DNA of 64,000 nt, taken from NCBI GenBank assembly GCA_902728285.1, contig CACVBU010000004.1, positions 299,130 to 363,129 of the forward strand, given 5' to 3'. The stretch is from Clytia hemisphaerica (Eukaryota; Cnidaria; Hydrozoa; Leptothecata; Clytiidae). Position 1 is the first letter of the stretch, and the number at the start of each line of letters is the position of its first letter. The notes below the pieces were generated by a model. That model did no database searches. It was not told the origin of the DNA and saw only the letters and a program-made list of their open reading frames with translations. The translations under genes and the position numbers were made by a program. Shown here in pieces: positions 1 to 9,903 of this stretch.

Positions 1-837
1 TTAGAGGAGAGAAGTTTTCTTAGATCTTTCTGATATGGGATTGATATTTTAAGAAAGACGAGCCTATTAATAGAGTTGGTTCAAACAGGGCTCCCTGTTG
101 AACATTTTATCGTGGTTTTGAAAGATAAGCAAGTTTAGTGGTTTTGAAAAACAAATTTTCGAATTTGTGTTTTGGGCCAGTCGTACTGAGAACGAAAGAA
201 AGTGAATCCAATTATATTTCTCCATATTTCTCCCCGTGTTTACAAAGAGAAGGAGGAGTGAAAACTGTCTTACTGGCTCAGTAAAGAAATCTATCTTCAT
301 CAGTTGGGAAAATTGGAATTGTAGTAAGATGGGTGGATACCGTTAAACAGACAGGCAGACAAACAGATAAAAAGCAGTTGAGGCAATTTCTACTACAACA
401 AAGTTCTGCAAAGCAATACCATTTCAAGATACATTACCCTCTTGTGCTGCGAAAGGACTCACTTTACATATCTTTTGAAAATTTTGAAAGATTTTAAAGT
501 CTATTTCAAACTAGCTGGCAGTGTTCAAACCTCAATAACTTTTGATAGATTAGAATTTGAATTAAGTAGCGATTTTGTCTTTGAAAAGACAAACGGGAGT
601 GGGATATTGTCGAATAGACCTTAGTATACTTTAGTTTCTGAAAGGGTTACAAAAGAATAGTATGGCAGAATGTTTTACGAAACCTCTCAGGAAATGAAAT
701 GTACCCCTTTGGACAACTGGGCTGTATTTTGGACTTACAGAAAGCGTTGGATAAAAAGGGGAAGATCAAAACATGACTGATGCTGGGTTGTGAAAATTCC
801 AAGTATGAATCGCACAATTTATGCTACTAAGAGTACT
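1..837. other. No gene recognised
   Basis: Short open frames occur on both strands, but none has a domain, a signal peptide or convincing splice context. I see no repeat shared with the rest of the window until about 838. Confidence 0.5.
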
Positions 838-999
838 TTGCGGACTCCAAAACACCCGATTTTTAAGAAAAATGGGCAAAAATAATCACAAATGGTGAAA
901 ATAAAAAACATATTTAGAACATTTCAAGGCTTAAAACTCCAAAAGTTAAGAGCACCCAAAGGCTTCAAAAAATTTGGATATTCTTATAAAAAACGTGTA
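838..999 (+). repeat. CACGT-end MITE family, 5'-truncated copy
   Basis: The right end reads TTCTTATAAAAAACGTG followed by TA. The body carries the family phrases 'gcttaaaactc', 'aaaagttaaga' and 'aaggcttcaaaaa'. The same body and end recur at 49034-49282 and 58844-59042, where both ends are present. The left end is missing here. Family placement is seen directly; a mariner-type origin is inferred from the TA flank. Confidence 0.7.
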
Positions 1000-1179
1000 C
1001 TTTATGAATAGATATAATATTCAAGCTGGCACAGGCGTCAAAAAGACTTCCATTGTTGAAAGAACCTTGTGTTCGACTATAACCTAAGCGTTCCTGGTTT
1101 GCAATTATAAAGACCAAGTTATAAAGAATCAAAAATATGGCTTAGATATCACAGAATTTGATAGTTCCTGATGTAGTTA

Positions 1180-1392
1180 TTAAAGGTTGTGGGTTCAACC
1201 CCAAGCCGGGGGTTCTCAAAATGGTACTTGATGCCTCTCTTCTTGATGCTCAGCAGTTAAGAGAAGGATCAAGGGTAAGTGGAGAAATTCAGGGAGAAAG
1301 AGTGACGCCCTCCCCTAACTTCGGGTAGATAGCAATCGAAAGAGGAGCCTTCGGGTCGCCTCCGACTGCGGTCGCAGACTTACTTACTTACA
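1180..1392 (+). repeat. tRNA-derived SINE, family A, copy 1
   Basis: The head has a Pol III B-box-like GGGTTCAACCC at about 1190-1201. The body (aagtggagaaattcaggga, then agaaagagtg) and the tail, with a 'ttcgggtagatagc' phrase and repeated CTTA, match copies at 47272-47570 (-) and 52617-52850 (+), plus a head fragment at 42488-42612 (-). The A-box half of the head is eroded. The element ends about 290 bases upstream of the GPCR start codon. Confidence 0.75.
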
Positions 1393-1679
1393 ACAAATTG
1401 ACTTTCTCTGATTCTTTGCACCGATTAACATATTATTTCTATTCCGTATTTTGGCTCTTTATTTCTTTTGATAAAACTAAGTTTACACAGAAAGTATGAA
1501 AATGATAAACGAGACAGATAAAATACCGTAAAGGGGAAAAATTCGTTCAGGAGGTAAATTAAACCCCTTAATAGTAAAACTGTGCAAAATCTAATATAAA
1601 ATCTGTATTTTCTCTTAGATTTGTTAACAAGTGAATAAATAGACGAAGACAACCAAAGAAAAAGGACTGCAGCACCAAT

Positions 1680-2921
1680 ATGGAGAACCTTACCATTACC
1701 ATCACACCATCCAACATCAATTCCTCAACCTTCTGCGTACCTGAAGCAGAGCCTTCCTCATTCTTCAACATCGTTCGCATCACTTTGTTCTCACTTATTA
1801 TTTTATTATCATTGCTAGGCAACACGGCTGTCATATTGTGTGTATACAAAGTTCCGAGCATGCGTAGTTTCACCAATATTCTTGTTTGTAACGCTGCTTT
1901 TGCTGATTTGCTAATCACTTTAGTGCCCAATGTTCACGAGGTGATTGATATCGTGTATTATCAAGGAGACTGGGTCCTAGGTGGTTTCATGTGTTCGTTT
2001 TTGTACATGTGTATCTATTTATCGGTAGCAGCGACTGTTTTAACACTCGTTTTTATCACCATTGATCGTTATTTCTCGGTGACCATGCCCTATAAGAAAT
2101 TCATGAAATTGTCGGATTTACCGAAAGTTGTCGGCGTGATTTGGTCGGCCGCGTTTTGTTTCTCGTCACCGACTGTTTTTATACAAAAAGTAATCCCCTT
2201 TGATGGACGAATGATTTGTATTGAAAGATGGGATTCACCTTTTGATGTCAAGGAATCACCTAAACATTATACTATCATTCTATTTATGTTTTTGTACGCA
2301 CTACCCTTAACTTTAATGGGGTTGATGTATTGGGCCATCGCTCGTAAATTATCGAAACAATATCGGGCGTTAACCAAACGACTTAACGAACAAGGTGTGG
2401 AAACTACTTCTGTTAGGGAATCAACTCCCAGACGTGACGGGTATTCCCCGGTAACAAGTGAAAATAGAAATAAGGTACTGGCTGATAATTTAAACAGGAG
2501 CATTAGGGAAGACGAATTAAAGGACCAGAAAAATGACAACTCAAGTATTAATGGAAGTCGGAAGAGCAAACATCGATCGATCAGTATACACAAATCAACT
2601 AAGAGACTTAAAAGTCAGAAAACAAATTCAAGACAACCTTCACAGAGCCAACGAAAACTCAATACTCGAAACACTCGCATCATAAAAATGCTTTTCGCTG
2701 TCGTATTAACTTTCGCGTTATGTTTCCTACCAGTTTACGTTGTACAATTTTTCGCGTTTTTTCATCCGTATTTTATCAGGTGTCAGTACTATATGCCACG
2801 TGTTGCTTATTTTATGGGATATTTGTTTCAATATGCGAATAGCGCTATTAATCCGTTTTTATATTTCGGATTCAGTCAATCTTATCGGAAAGCATTTAAA
2901 AAGACATTTCTAAAACGTTAG
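1680..2921 (+). CDS. Intronless class A (rhodopsin-like) GPCR, neuropeptide-receptor type
   Basis: The 413-residue protein has seven hydrophobic segments at about 31-54, 65-85, 100-125, 148-168, 197-221, 336-360 and 375-396. Class A landmarks are G47-N48 in TM1, D76 in TM2, C105 at the top of TM3 in a W-x-L-G-x-x-x-C context, DRY at 129-131, C180 in loop 2 (disulphide partner), C-F-L-P ending at P351 in TM6, and N-P-F-L-Y at 391-395. The N-terminus has glycosylation sites at N3 and N14. The third cytoplasmic loop is long (about 222-335), basic and Ser/Thr-rich, so phosphorylation or arrestin control is plausible. The start is the first ATG, with A at -3 and G at +4. The gene is a single exon. 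The TM2/TM3 signature resembles peptide receptors of the NPY/NPFF/orexin type, but the ligand cannot be told from sequence. Confidence 0.93.
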   Translation: MENLTITITPSNINSSTFCVPEAEPSSFFNIVRITLFSLIILLSLLGNTAVILCVYKVPSMRSFTNILVCNAAFADLLITLVPNVHEVIDIVYYQGDWVLGGFMCSFLYMCIYLSVAATVLTLVFITIDRYFSVTMPYKKFMKLSDLPKVVGVIWSAAFCFSSPTVFIQKVIPFDGRMICIERWDSPFDVKESPKHYTIILFMFLYALPLTLMGLMYWAIARKLSKQYRALTKRLNEQGVETTSVRESTPRRDGYSPVTSENRNKVLADNLNRSIREDELKDQKNDNSSINGSRKSKHRSISIHKSTKRLKSQKTNSRQPSQSQRKLNTRNTRIIKMLFAVVLTFALCFLPVYVVQFFAFFHPYFIRCQYYMPRVAYFMGYLFQYANSAINPFLYFGFSQSYRKAFKKTFLKR

Positions 2922-3025
2922 AATTTTGAAACATTTAGAATTTATTATGAGATTATAATTTTTTGCAAGAATATTCCAAACAATCGAAAAGGTCGTAATG
3001 CCTACTTACACTTTTTTATAATACC

Positions 3026-3286
3026 CCCTTTCTCAAAGACCCGGTGGGACCCTTTCCTACTGGAAAAATTGACCAAAATATCATCCCCAATGCAAAATTA
3101 TACTCCAATTTTTACCCCTGCTAAAATAATCTAGTCAAAAATCACCTCACCTGCAAAATATTATGCTATTTTTTCCTTCCCCACTTCATTTTCTGACTTG
3201 AAAACAATGGAATTCAAAACCCTCAGTCATGAAAAACATGAGAATATCAATCCCCATTGAGTTTCAACCCCCAATGGCTGAAATTC
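3026..3286. repeat. CCCGGTGGGAC-end MITE, degraded copy
   Basis: The left end has 'ctcaaagacccggtgggacc'. The interior has several 'ccccaatg' and 'ccccattg' phrases. The same terminal phrase and an interior 'ccagtggggatg' motif recur near 6560, 28531-28806, 41380, 48525-48745 and 62400. No clean right end is seen here. Confidence 0.5.
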
Positions 3287-3451
3287 CCAGATGAAATGGA
3301 GTTTTTATAAGATACTTTTAATGGTTGGTCATTTGAAGTAATAAAAATGACGCGTTTTTTAGAAAAAGTAACAAAATTTTTTTATTACTGGTTAACGACC
3401 AACCAAATCAAATAATCAGATAAGAGCTTGTAAAAACTCAATCTCGTCTCG
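3287..3451. repeat. Short hairpin MITE (GATGGAGTTTTTATAAG family), copy 1
   Basis: Terminal inverted repeats are 'gatgaaatggagttttta' on the left and 'taaaaactcaatctcgtc' on the right. Each is followed inward by an 'acttttaatggttggtca' or 'tggttaacgaccaacc' block. Other copies lie at 8918-9071, 47783-47949 and, partial, 59098-59189. Confidence 0.8.
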
Positions 3452-3506
3452 AAATTCCTACCAGGTCTGTGAGAAGGAGATGTTTCAAATGAATCAGATG
3501 ATTCCT

Positions 3507-4007
3507 TAGCCTGGGAATCCAAGCGTTAAACTTTTTCACAGTCTAGTTTATGATATTTTTGCTGCTGGTTTAACGCTTGAGTGCAGGTAACTCGCCTGCA
3601 GGGAGATTTTTCCCTGCAATGCAGTTTCGGCCTGATTGGGTAGCTTTCGGCGTATTACTTAGCAGTACTTTCGCGCGCATTTTGATAATTTCGATGCGCG
3701 CGCATAATTTATGGAAAAAGCTGACTTGGCTGGAAGTCTAAATACATGTGGCTGATCTTTTGATGTGGTTTTTATTAGTTTTGAAAGTCTTTAGAGCTTG
3801 TGAAAGAGTTTTTATGGTAAGTTGATTATGTGTGTTTGCCTGGGTTTCCAAAGTTCAGCAAGTCTGTCAACAAGGGTTCACACACAGACTGTTTATAACA
3901 TTCTGTGTCAGACTAATCTACCTGCACCAAGCTCTATAATTTTAGAACTTTGTGAGGTGAGGTATTTTTTGTTTTTTCTAAAATTATGAGCTTGGATTCC
4001 CAGGCTA
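3507..4007. mobile_element. Mutator-like non-autonomous element with 9-bp target duplication
   Basis: The ends are TAGCCTGGGAATCCAAGC and its exact reverse complement. They are flanked by a perfect 9-bp direct repeat ATGATTCCT at 3498-3506 and 4008-4016. A 9-bp duplication is typical of the MULE (Mutator-like) superfamily. The 501-bp interior has no transposase. It carries GCGCGC blocks and internal copies of motifs such as TTAACGCTTG. A relative with its own 9-bp duplication lies at 55718-56243. Confidence 0.85.
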
Positions 4008-4250
4008 ATGATTCCTGTATGAATAGATCTTATAAAAATATCAGGGTGAAAATGAACGAAATGAAAAGATAGACATAAGAATAACTCCAGGATGATATTT
4101 TGATAACTGACCCGAAGGGCGGGAAAGGGTGTTAAAAATCAAAAGGAAAGGTGGAGAAAAAACAAAAGGCAAGTATAATTTCTATCAGAAGATTTGTTGT
4201 GTTTATAATATTATAATCTATTTTAAAAATCATCAGTTATTTTTGAAAAA

Positions 4251-5914
4251 ACAAGCGATACTTTTATGGACCTACCGGGTAATACATCTGCATCTAAGTA
4301 TGAACATTATGATGAAAGAATGAAAATTTAAGGCGGCAATAAATTCTTTAACACATGAAAGGTGTAAATCCACACAGCATAAAAGTGATTAGATCTTGAA
4401 AGAGACAAACAGTGTTTAAATTAAAAGCAAAAAAATACTGACACTGTTTAATCATTCAGAAATAAATTAAAACTGAAGTAAGAACAAAATTGATTTCATT
4501 TTTATGTTAATTAGGGTTATAATTCATAAATGAACTACATGCTTAAATCTTAAGCAAAATCCCGAAATCCTGTTAAAAATTAAGTTGAAAAAATGTGTCG
4601 GAAATATGAAAAAACGACGATTTCCGGACCATCTCCGGTTCTATAGGCCGGAAATTTTTAATTTTCGGTAAACGGTTTTTGGCACCTTTTTGGCAGTACT
4701 AATGTGCATCTGTGAACAAAAAATCACAAAAATCTAAAGTCTATTCACGATAAGTGTGCACTCTTTTTTCTTTTACCTATAACTTTTGAAGGAATTCTTC
4801 AATCTTTATAAATTTGGTATCAATGGAAAGATATTAGTGAGTGGAACAATTTAAAATAAAAAAATCTTTAAAAAAATTACAAAAATGAAGATGAAAATGA
4901 AGAAGAAAAAAATGAAGATCTTGTAGAATACTGCTATAACTTTCATTTTCGCTGGAGAGATTCTTTGATCTTAGAAGATCATCACTGTGAAAAAATTTCA
5001 TTAAGATATTTATTCAATATAAAGTTATGATACAAAGTTAATAAGTGATTGACCCCAAAAAACAGCAAAAAACTGCAGAAAACAGCGTTTTTAGACGTCA
5101 ATCAGCTTATAACTTTGTTTGATATCTTTTGACTGAATGATTATTTTTGAGAAGTTTTTTCACAATAATGACGTTCGATGATCAAGGATTCACTTCACGG
5201 AAAATGGTAGTTATAGCACTTTTCTACAAGATCTTCATTTTTTTCTTCTTCATTTTCATCTTCATTTTTAGAATTTTTTTGAAAATTTTTTCATTTCAAA
5301 TTGTTCCACTCACTAATATCTTTCCAATGATACCAAATTTATAAAGATTGAAGAATTCCTTCAAAAGTTATCGGTAAATGAAAAAAGAGTGCACACTTAT
5401 CGTGAATAGACTTTAATTATAAAATCTCGAGAAAATCTCAAAAAACCGCTTTTTGGGACATTTTCGGTTCTACCGGCCAGAAAAATTTCTTTTTCGAAAA
5501 TTGGGCCCCGTCACATTTTGGGCATTGCTATTTTACATCATTGTGCAATAAACCATGAAAATCTGTCGAGTGTAACTTGAAAAACGAGGGAAACCTCTTT
5601 TACGCCGGTTTTCAGCTGTTCAGATGATTTTCAAGCTGTTCATGCCGGTTTTCGGCGTGTTCAGTTCCGGATTCAAAGGATGATTTTTTGGATAACAAAC
5701 AATGCTAAGTTTTGGGCATCATGATAACAGACCTTTTTCTGTAAAGAACGATTGCATATGTTGAAAAAATGAGATGGAAATATGAAAAAACGACGATTTC
5801 CGGCACATTTCCGGTTCTATAGACCGGTAAAAAATTATTTTTCGGTAAACGGTTTTCGACTGCTTTTCGGCAGTACTAATGTGCATCTATGTGCAAAATA
5901 TCGCAAAAAACTAA
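4251..5914 (+). mobile_element. GGACCTACC element (family T), copy 1, interrupted
   Basis: The left end is ACTTTTATGGACCTACC. The body holds family-T modules: 'cgacgatttccgg', 'ggttctataggccgg', and 'cggcagtactaatgtgcatc' just inside each arm. It is split by the palindromic MITE at 4737-5413; joining the flanks restores the module 'atctaattataaaatctcgag', as found uninterrupted near 61676. It ends abruptly at about 5914, so the right end is lost. Confidence 0.7.
4737..5413. mobile_element. 677-bp palindromic MITE with TA target duplication
   Basis: The arms begin AAGTCTATTCACGATAAGTG and end with the exact reverse complement. They are flanked by TA at 4735-4736 and 5414-5415. Pairing extends for roughly 300 bases per arm with some mismatches, so the element is nearly all stem. 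It sits inside a family-T element, so it is the younger insertion. No transposase frame is seen; the 65-residue frame at 5147-5344 is part of the arm. Confidence 0.85.
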
Positions 5915-5958
5915 TGTAGGCAGATTAATTGGACTTACTTGTGCTTGTGGGGATCTTA

Positions 5959-7236
5959 CAGCACCTGACCCCGAGAATGTAGGTGAAATTTGAATCAGAC
6001 CTGAAAGATGTAGATTTGAATTTTTAAAAACAATGAATGTTTTCAATGAAATTTTGAACCTCCAAAATCTTTTCCCAGGGGTTAGTTTTATTACTTTTGA
6101 TAGATAGGCTATTTTTTTTGGTCCTTGAAGTTGACTCCCATTTTCGTTATAACCCCCAGAATGTAGGTTTGGTTTTATGGTTTTAAATCTAGTAATAGTA
6201 AAATGTTGATATTTTTTCAAATGGATTAATTATAACAGCAAATTTTAGAAATATTTTGTGCCAAAACAATATTCTAAAGAGTATTTTGTTATTCTGAAAA
6301 ATGGATTTTTTCGCTTTTTAACCCCCAGAATGTAGGTGAAAAGATTTGGTTGTTGAGAGCAGAATTTCAGTATTCATCTGAAATTATTAATTTCTAAGAG
6401 AAATTCATACTTTAGAAATATACTCTGACAAAAATTTAACTAAGATATTAATTTTATGTGCTACAAATGAGGAAAAGTAAAAGAAAGGAAGAAAAGAAGA
6501 GACAAGAAAGTTGTTTTTATTTTGTAGGTTGAAAATTTTTTGTTAAAATATGTGAATAATGTAACTATACCCCTGCCTCATAGCCCCGTTGGAACTTTTC
6601 TCACAACGGGGACAAAGATTCCTATTAAAGTCCCAATGTGGATAGAAATTCTATTCTTCCAAACTTAGGCAAGTTTTCTAATTGGGGTGGGGTCCCAGCG
6701 GGTCTGGGATACGTCGAAAAAGCTCAAAATGTCAACATCAATCATCTCTCAGGTAGTACTTTCATGTTATGAAATACAACAAATAAGTTTTACATAATTT
6801 GACAAACTTTTTTGTGTCGGATTATGAAGGCCCAAAATTGAAGGTCAACTAACCCCAAAAAGTAGGTCAAACATTTTCGTCAAAATATCTGACTTAGAAC
6901 AATAAATTTTGAAATGGACTATTTTTCCCATTTCCCTTGTTCATTAGGAGTAAGAAAATACCCTATCATCATAACTTAATTCCAATAGATCTCGATTTAG
7001 AGAAGATTTATTTAAAAAATGCCTCAATTCAGGTTGTATCCGATCAACTTTGATTCAGATTTCCGTTGGAAAAAACTAATTCAAGTTTAAATTTTATGTC
7101 TATAAATGATAAGTAATATATAACAGAAGGCTCTGATACAACTTTTTATGAAGTTGAACTATCGTTAGGGCTACAACGCTAAAAAATGAGAAACCTACAT
7201 TCTCGGGGTTTACTGCATTCTCGGGGTCAGGTGCTG
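5959..7236. mobile_element. 1.28-kb TA-target element with reiterated GAGAATGTAGGT motif
   Basis: The ends are CAGCACCTGACCCCGAGAAT and its reverse complement, flanked by TA at 5957-5958 and 7237-7238. The end-derived motif (ACCCC-G/C-AGAATGTAGGT) recurs inside at about 6152 and 6320, in relaxed form near 6853, and twice at the right end. No transposase frame is seen. A fragment of the CCCGGTGGAAC MITE (6555-6715) appears to be nested inside. Confidence 0.8.
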
Positions 7237-7239
7237 TAG

Positions 7240-7764
7240 TTAGGAAAAGATATTCTTAGGCTAGAACGGAAACCTCTATCTAAACTAAAATAGCAATTCT
7301 CGCCCGAACTTACAGTTCCTGAACTATTTTTCTTTAGTTTCAAAAGTGTGGAAATAGTATGCTTTGAATAACAATGTTTACACTGTTTACTGTTTACAGC
7401 AACTAGCTATATGATTTTATATACCGAATTTTAGTGTAATCATCGTCTACTGAGCAATATGCGGGCGATGATCTAACAAGAATTCCCAAAAATGGGAGAA
7501 ACTTGCTTTTTTCCTCGAATTACATAAATAATGACGATCGGAGTTAGCATAGTTTACATATACCATAGCCTAGTGTCTATCTATGTTTTCGTTAGATAAA
7601 ATGAAATTCACAGTTTAAATATACGCTTAAATATACGGACCATAGAGTCCGTGAAATCCATCTAAGGAAATGCAAAAGTCATCCCTTAGTAGGCTTTCCA
7701 CGTGAATACTGTAGGGAAGAATGCAGTTTGAATCATGTCAAATCGTTTGAGTAAAGTTGATTTA
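7240..7764. other. GPCR 3' flank with an old repeat fragment
   Basis: About 7255-7330 contains 'attctcgcccgaactta', shared with repeats at 25262-25490 and 53040-53250. The rest, up to the stop of the antisense GPCR, shows nothing recognisable. Confidence 0.45.
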
Positions 7765-8676
7765 TCAAGAAATTACTGTTATTGGATTGACCGTATCACC
7801 GTTGAAAATCCAAGCAAAGATTGTGTTCCTACGAAGAAATCTTTTATACGCTCGTTTGAATTCAAGATCTTTCCAAATGTAAATGCAAGGGTTCACACAA
7901 GAGTTAAAAAGAAAAAAGAAAATCCCAACGACGTACAAGTACGGTTGATAAGGGCGTGTAAAATGATCAAAAAACAACACAACGATTGCATAAACAACTA
8001 CTGGGAGGGCAGCACCAAAATACGCGATCATAAGTAATAAGATTTTCTTAGAGAGTCGGATATGGGTCCGTAGATGTTCTTGGTCGTTCCTACTAAGCGA
8101 TAGGATGTTTGTTTGCCGTTGCTTGACGGCTTTCCAGATCTGATAATATCCAGTGAACAAGATGGTAGATGCGATGACAGAACCAATGTTAATAAAATAC
8201 AGTAAAAATGTTTTGTTGAATGCATTTAAAAGTGCCGTTACTGAGTTACCAACCCAAATCGTCACAAGAACTAGATTGATTTTAAGATGAGTGATAATGT
8301 CATGGTATTTGAAAGGTTTTGTGATGCTTGTATACCGATCGTAGGTAATAAAAGGTATTGTAAAGCCTGATGAAGAACTAAACCAGGTAACAAAGAAAAG
8401 TGCAATAGTGTTTGTTCTACAAATTGAAGGTGTAATTTCCAGACCAGTCCACATCATCAATATGGCCATGGGATTTGATAACAAACCAACCAAACAATCA
8501 CTACTTACTAACGATGTTAGAATTTTGTTTGATTTTGATCGTTGGGACGGCTGCCAAAGAACCATCAAAGAAAAAGTGTTTCCCAAGGTTGTAATAATTG
8601 CTGACAAACCAAAAAGGATGGTAGCTGCCACATCAAAACCATAGTTTGACGTGCTTAAGATTGCGTCGCATGACAT
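7765..8676 (-). CDS. Intronless short class A GPCR with minimal second extracellular loop
   Basis: The 303-residue protein has TM segments at about 16-40, 52-74, 87-111, 133-152, 157-179, 208-233 and 245-266. Motifs are G32-N33, D60 in TM2, DRY at 113-115, W141 in TM4, P225 in TM6 and N-P-C-I-Y at 262-266. It ends in a basic amphipathic stretch (K-R-A-Y-K-R-F). TM4 and TM5 are separated by only a few residues (N-K-T). C86 lies near TM3, but I see no partner cysteine in loop 2, so the usual disulphide is probably absent. Short loop 2 without this bond is known in melanocortin-type receptors; many invertebrate orphan GPCRs look similar. The start ATG has A at -3. It is unrelated to the receptor at 1680-2921 beyond class A motifs. 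The ligand is unknown. Confidence 0.92.
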   Translation of the reverse strand: MSCDAILSTSNYGFDVAATILFGLSAIITTLGNTFSLMVLWQPSQRSKSNKILTSLVSSDCLVGLLSNPMAILMMWTGLEITPSICRTNTIALFFVTWFSSSSGFTIPFITYDRYTSITKPFKYHDIITHLKINLVLVTIWVGNSVTALLNAFNKTFLLYFINIGSVIASTILFTGYYQIWKAVKQRQTNILSLSRNDQEHLRTHIRLSKKILLLMIAYFGAALPVVVYAIVVLFFDHFTRPYQPYLYVVGIFFFLFNSCVNPCIYIWKDLEFKRAYKRFLRRNTIFAWIFNGDTVNPITVIS

Positions 8677-8917
8677 TTTTCTAGTCTATTAAGAATGATT
8701 AATAACGTATGATTTGCAAATATCTATCGTTTTATCCATTTTTCGACAGATCTAAACTATACACCAACCATAAATCACAGGACTGCCGTTTTTTTCGAAA
8801 TAAACACGCGGTAGCAGATGCTATAACAGATGAAGAAATCTTCTATTCTCATCACCTTTTCTCTTTGACATTTTACTATTAAATTTTGAATTGGAAAGGA
8901 AAAAATGGTAACAATTT

Positions 8918-9071
8918 CAGATGAGATAGAGTTTTTATAAGATACTTTGATAATTGGTCATTTGAAGTAATAAAAATGACACCTTCTATAGAAAAAGTAA
9001 CAAAATTGTTTTATTACTGGTTAACGACCAACCAAGTCAAATGAGAGCTTGCAAAAACTCCATCTCATCCC
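8918..9071. repeat. Short hairpin MITE (GATGGAGTTTTTATAAG family), copy 2
   Basis: The left end is 'gatgagatagagttttta' and the right end is 'caaaaactccatctcatc'. The inner block 'ttggtcatttgaagtaat' and the inverted 'tggttaacgaccaacc' match copy 1. Confidence 0.8.
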
Positions 9072-9179
9072 AAAAATTTAAGAAGAAGCTATTCTGAAAT
9101 TCTTAAAAGAAGATGAAAGGAAAGGGAAATTGCAATAAAAAAGAGGTGAGAGGAAAACGAGGTGAGACCAATGAAGTAT

Positions 9180-9447
9180 AAGCCCGAAGGGCTAGAAGTC
9201 AATCTCTTTGGTAGGATTTGAAGCCAACAAATCCTACCAAAGTTGCGCGGCCTTGAGCGACCCGCCTGGTTTTTACACAAATGACAGATTGAAACTAAAA
9301 TTTACCGCTTAATTTTGGAAAATATATCACTCGAAAACAAAGGAATTGCTAGATTCAATCCGTCATCAAAAATACGGCGCATATTTTAAGGCTTCAATTT
9401 TTCTTGCCTGAGAAAGGTTAGAGATTGACCTCTAGCCCTTCGGGCTT
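9180..9447. repeat. AGCCCGAAGGGCTAGA MITE, copy 1
   Basis: Inverted ends AGCCCGAAGGGCTAGA (9181) and TCTAGCCCTTCGGGCT (to 9446) each continue inward with 'gtcaatctct' or 'agagattgac'. The termini are themselves palindromic (CCCGAAGGGC-like). Other copies lie at 49445-49641 and, right half only, about 51575-51757. Confidence 0.8.
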
Positions 9448-9495
9448 GAAACTCAATGGGTGAGACTCTGGTAAAATCCTTAAATAAGACTTTAA

Positions 9496-9903
9496 GACGT
9501 TGTCGGTACGCAACAAGTCAAAACACAAATTGCATACAAAAGTACAAGGTTATCATCAATGTTTAATATTAAAGATAAAACGTCGGTTTTACACGAAAAC
9601 AATGTAGTGTATAAAGTACTATGCCCCCAAGAGGATTGTGGAGAAACCTACATTGGGGAAACTGAAAGACGAATTTATGAAAGGGTCTTAGATCATAGTG
9701 GCAGAGACACAAATTCGACCGTTTTCAGACATTCAGCACTCAGCGGACACGAACCGATCACTATGGACAACGTTGAAGTAATTGCGAAAGGTTTCAAACG
9801 TAATGACACTAGAGAATTACCAGAAGCTTTGTTAATCACTGAACAAAAACCTTCATTGAACGTTCAAAATTTATTCAAAACTTTACAACTTTTTACGACA
9901 TAG
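9496..9903 (+). pseudogene. Penelope-like element, C-terminal GIY-YIG endonuclease remnant
   Basis: The open frame runs from just after the stop at 9493 to 9903. From the internal ATG at 9559 it encodes 114 residues. GIY-YIG features in that numbering are VVYK at 16-19, YIG at 31-33, R37/R38, H46, a candidate catalytic Glu at E89 and N101 near the end. Cys22-x4-Cys27 with His58-x5-His64 matches the CCHH zinc finger that Penelope-like retroelements carry before or within this domain. The reverse transcriptase, which should lie upstream, is missing, so this is a 5'-truncated insertion (usual for the class). The reading frame itself is intact. Confidence 0.85.

Noticed and set aside
1568-1930. 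120-residue minus-strand frame over the GPCR start
   Set aside because: Antisense shadow of the receptor gene.
5876-6220. 114-residue minus-strand frame
   Set aside because: Spans the boundary between a family-T fragment and the element at 5959; it has no domain.
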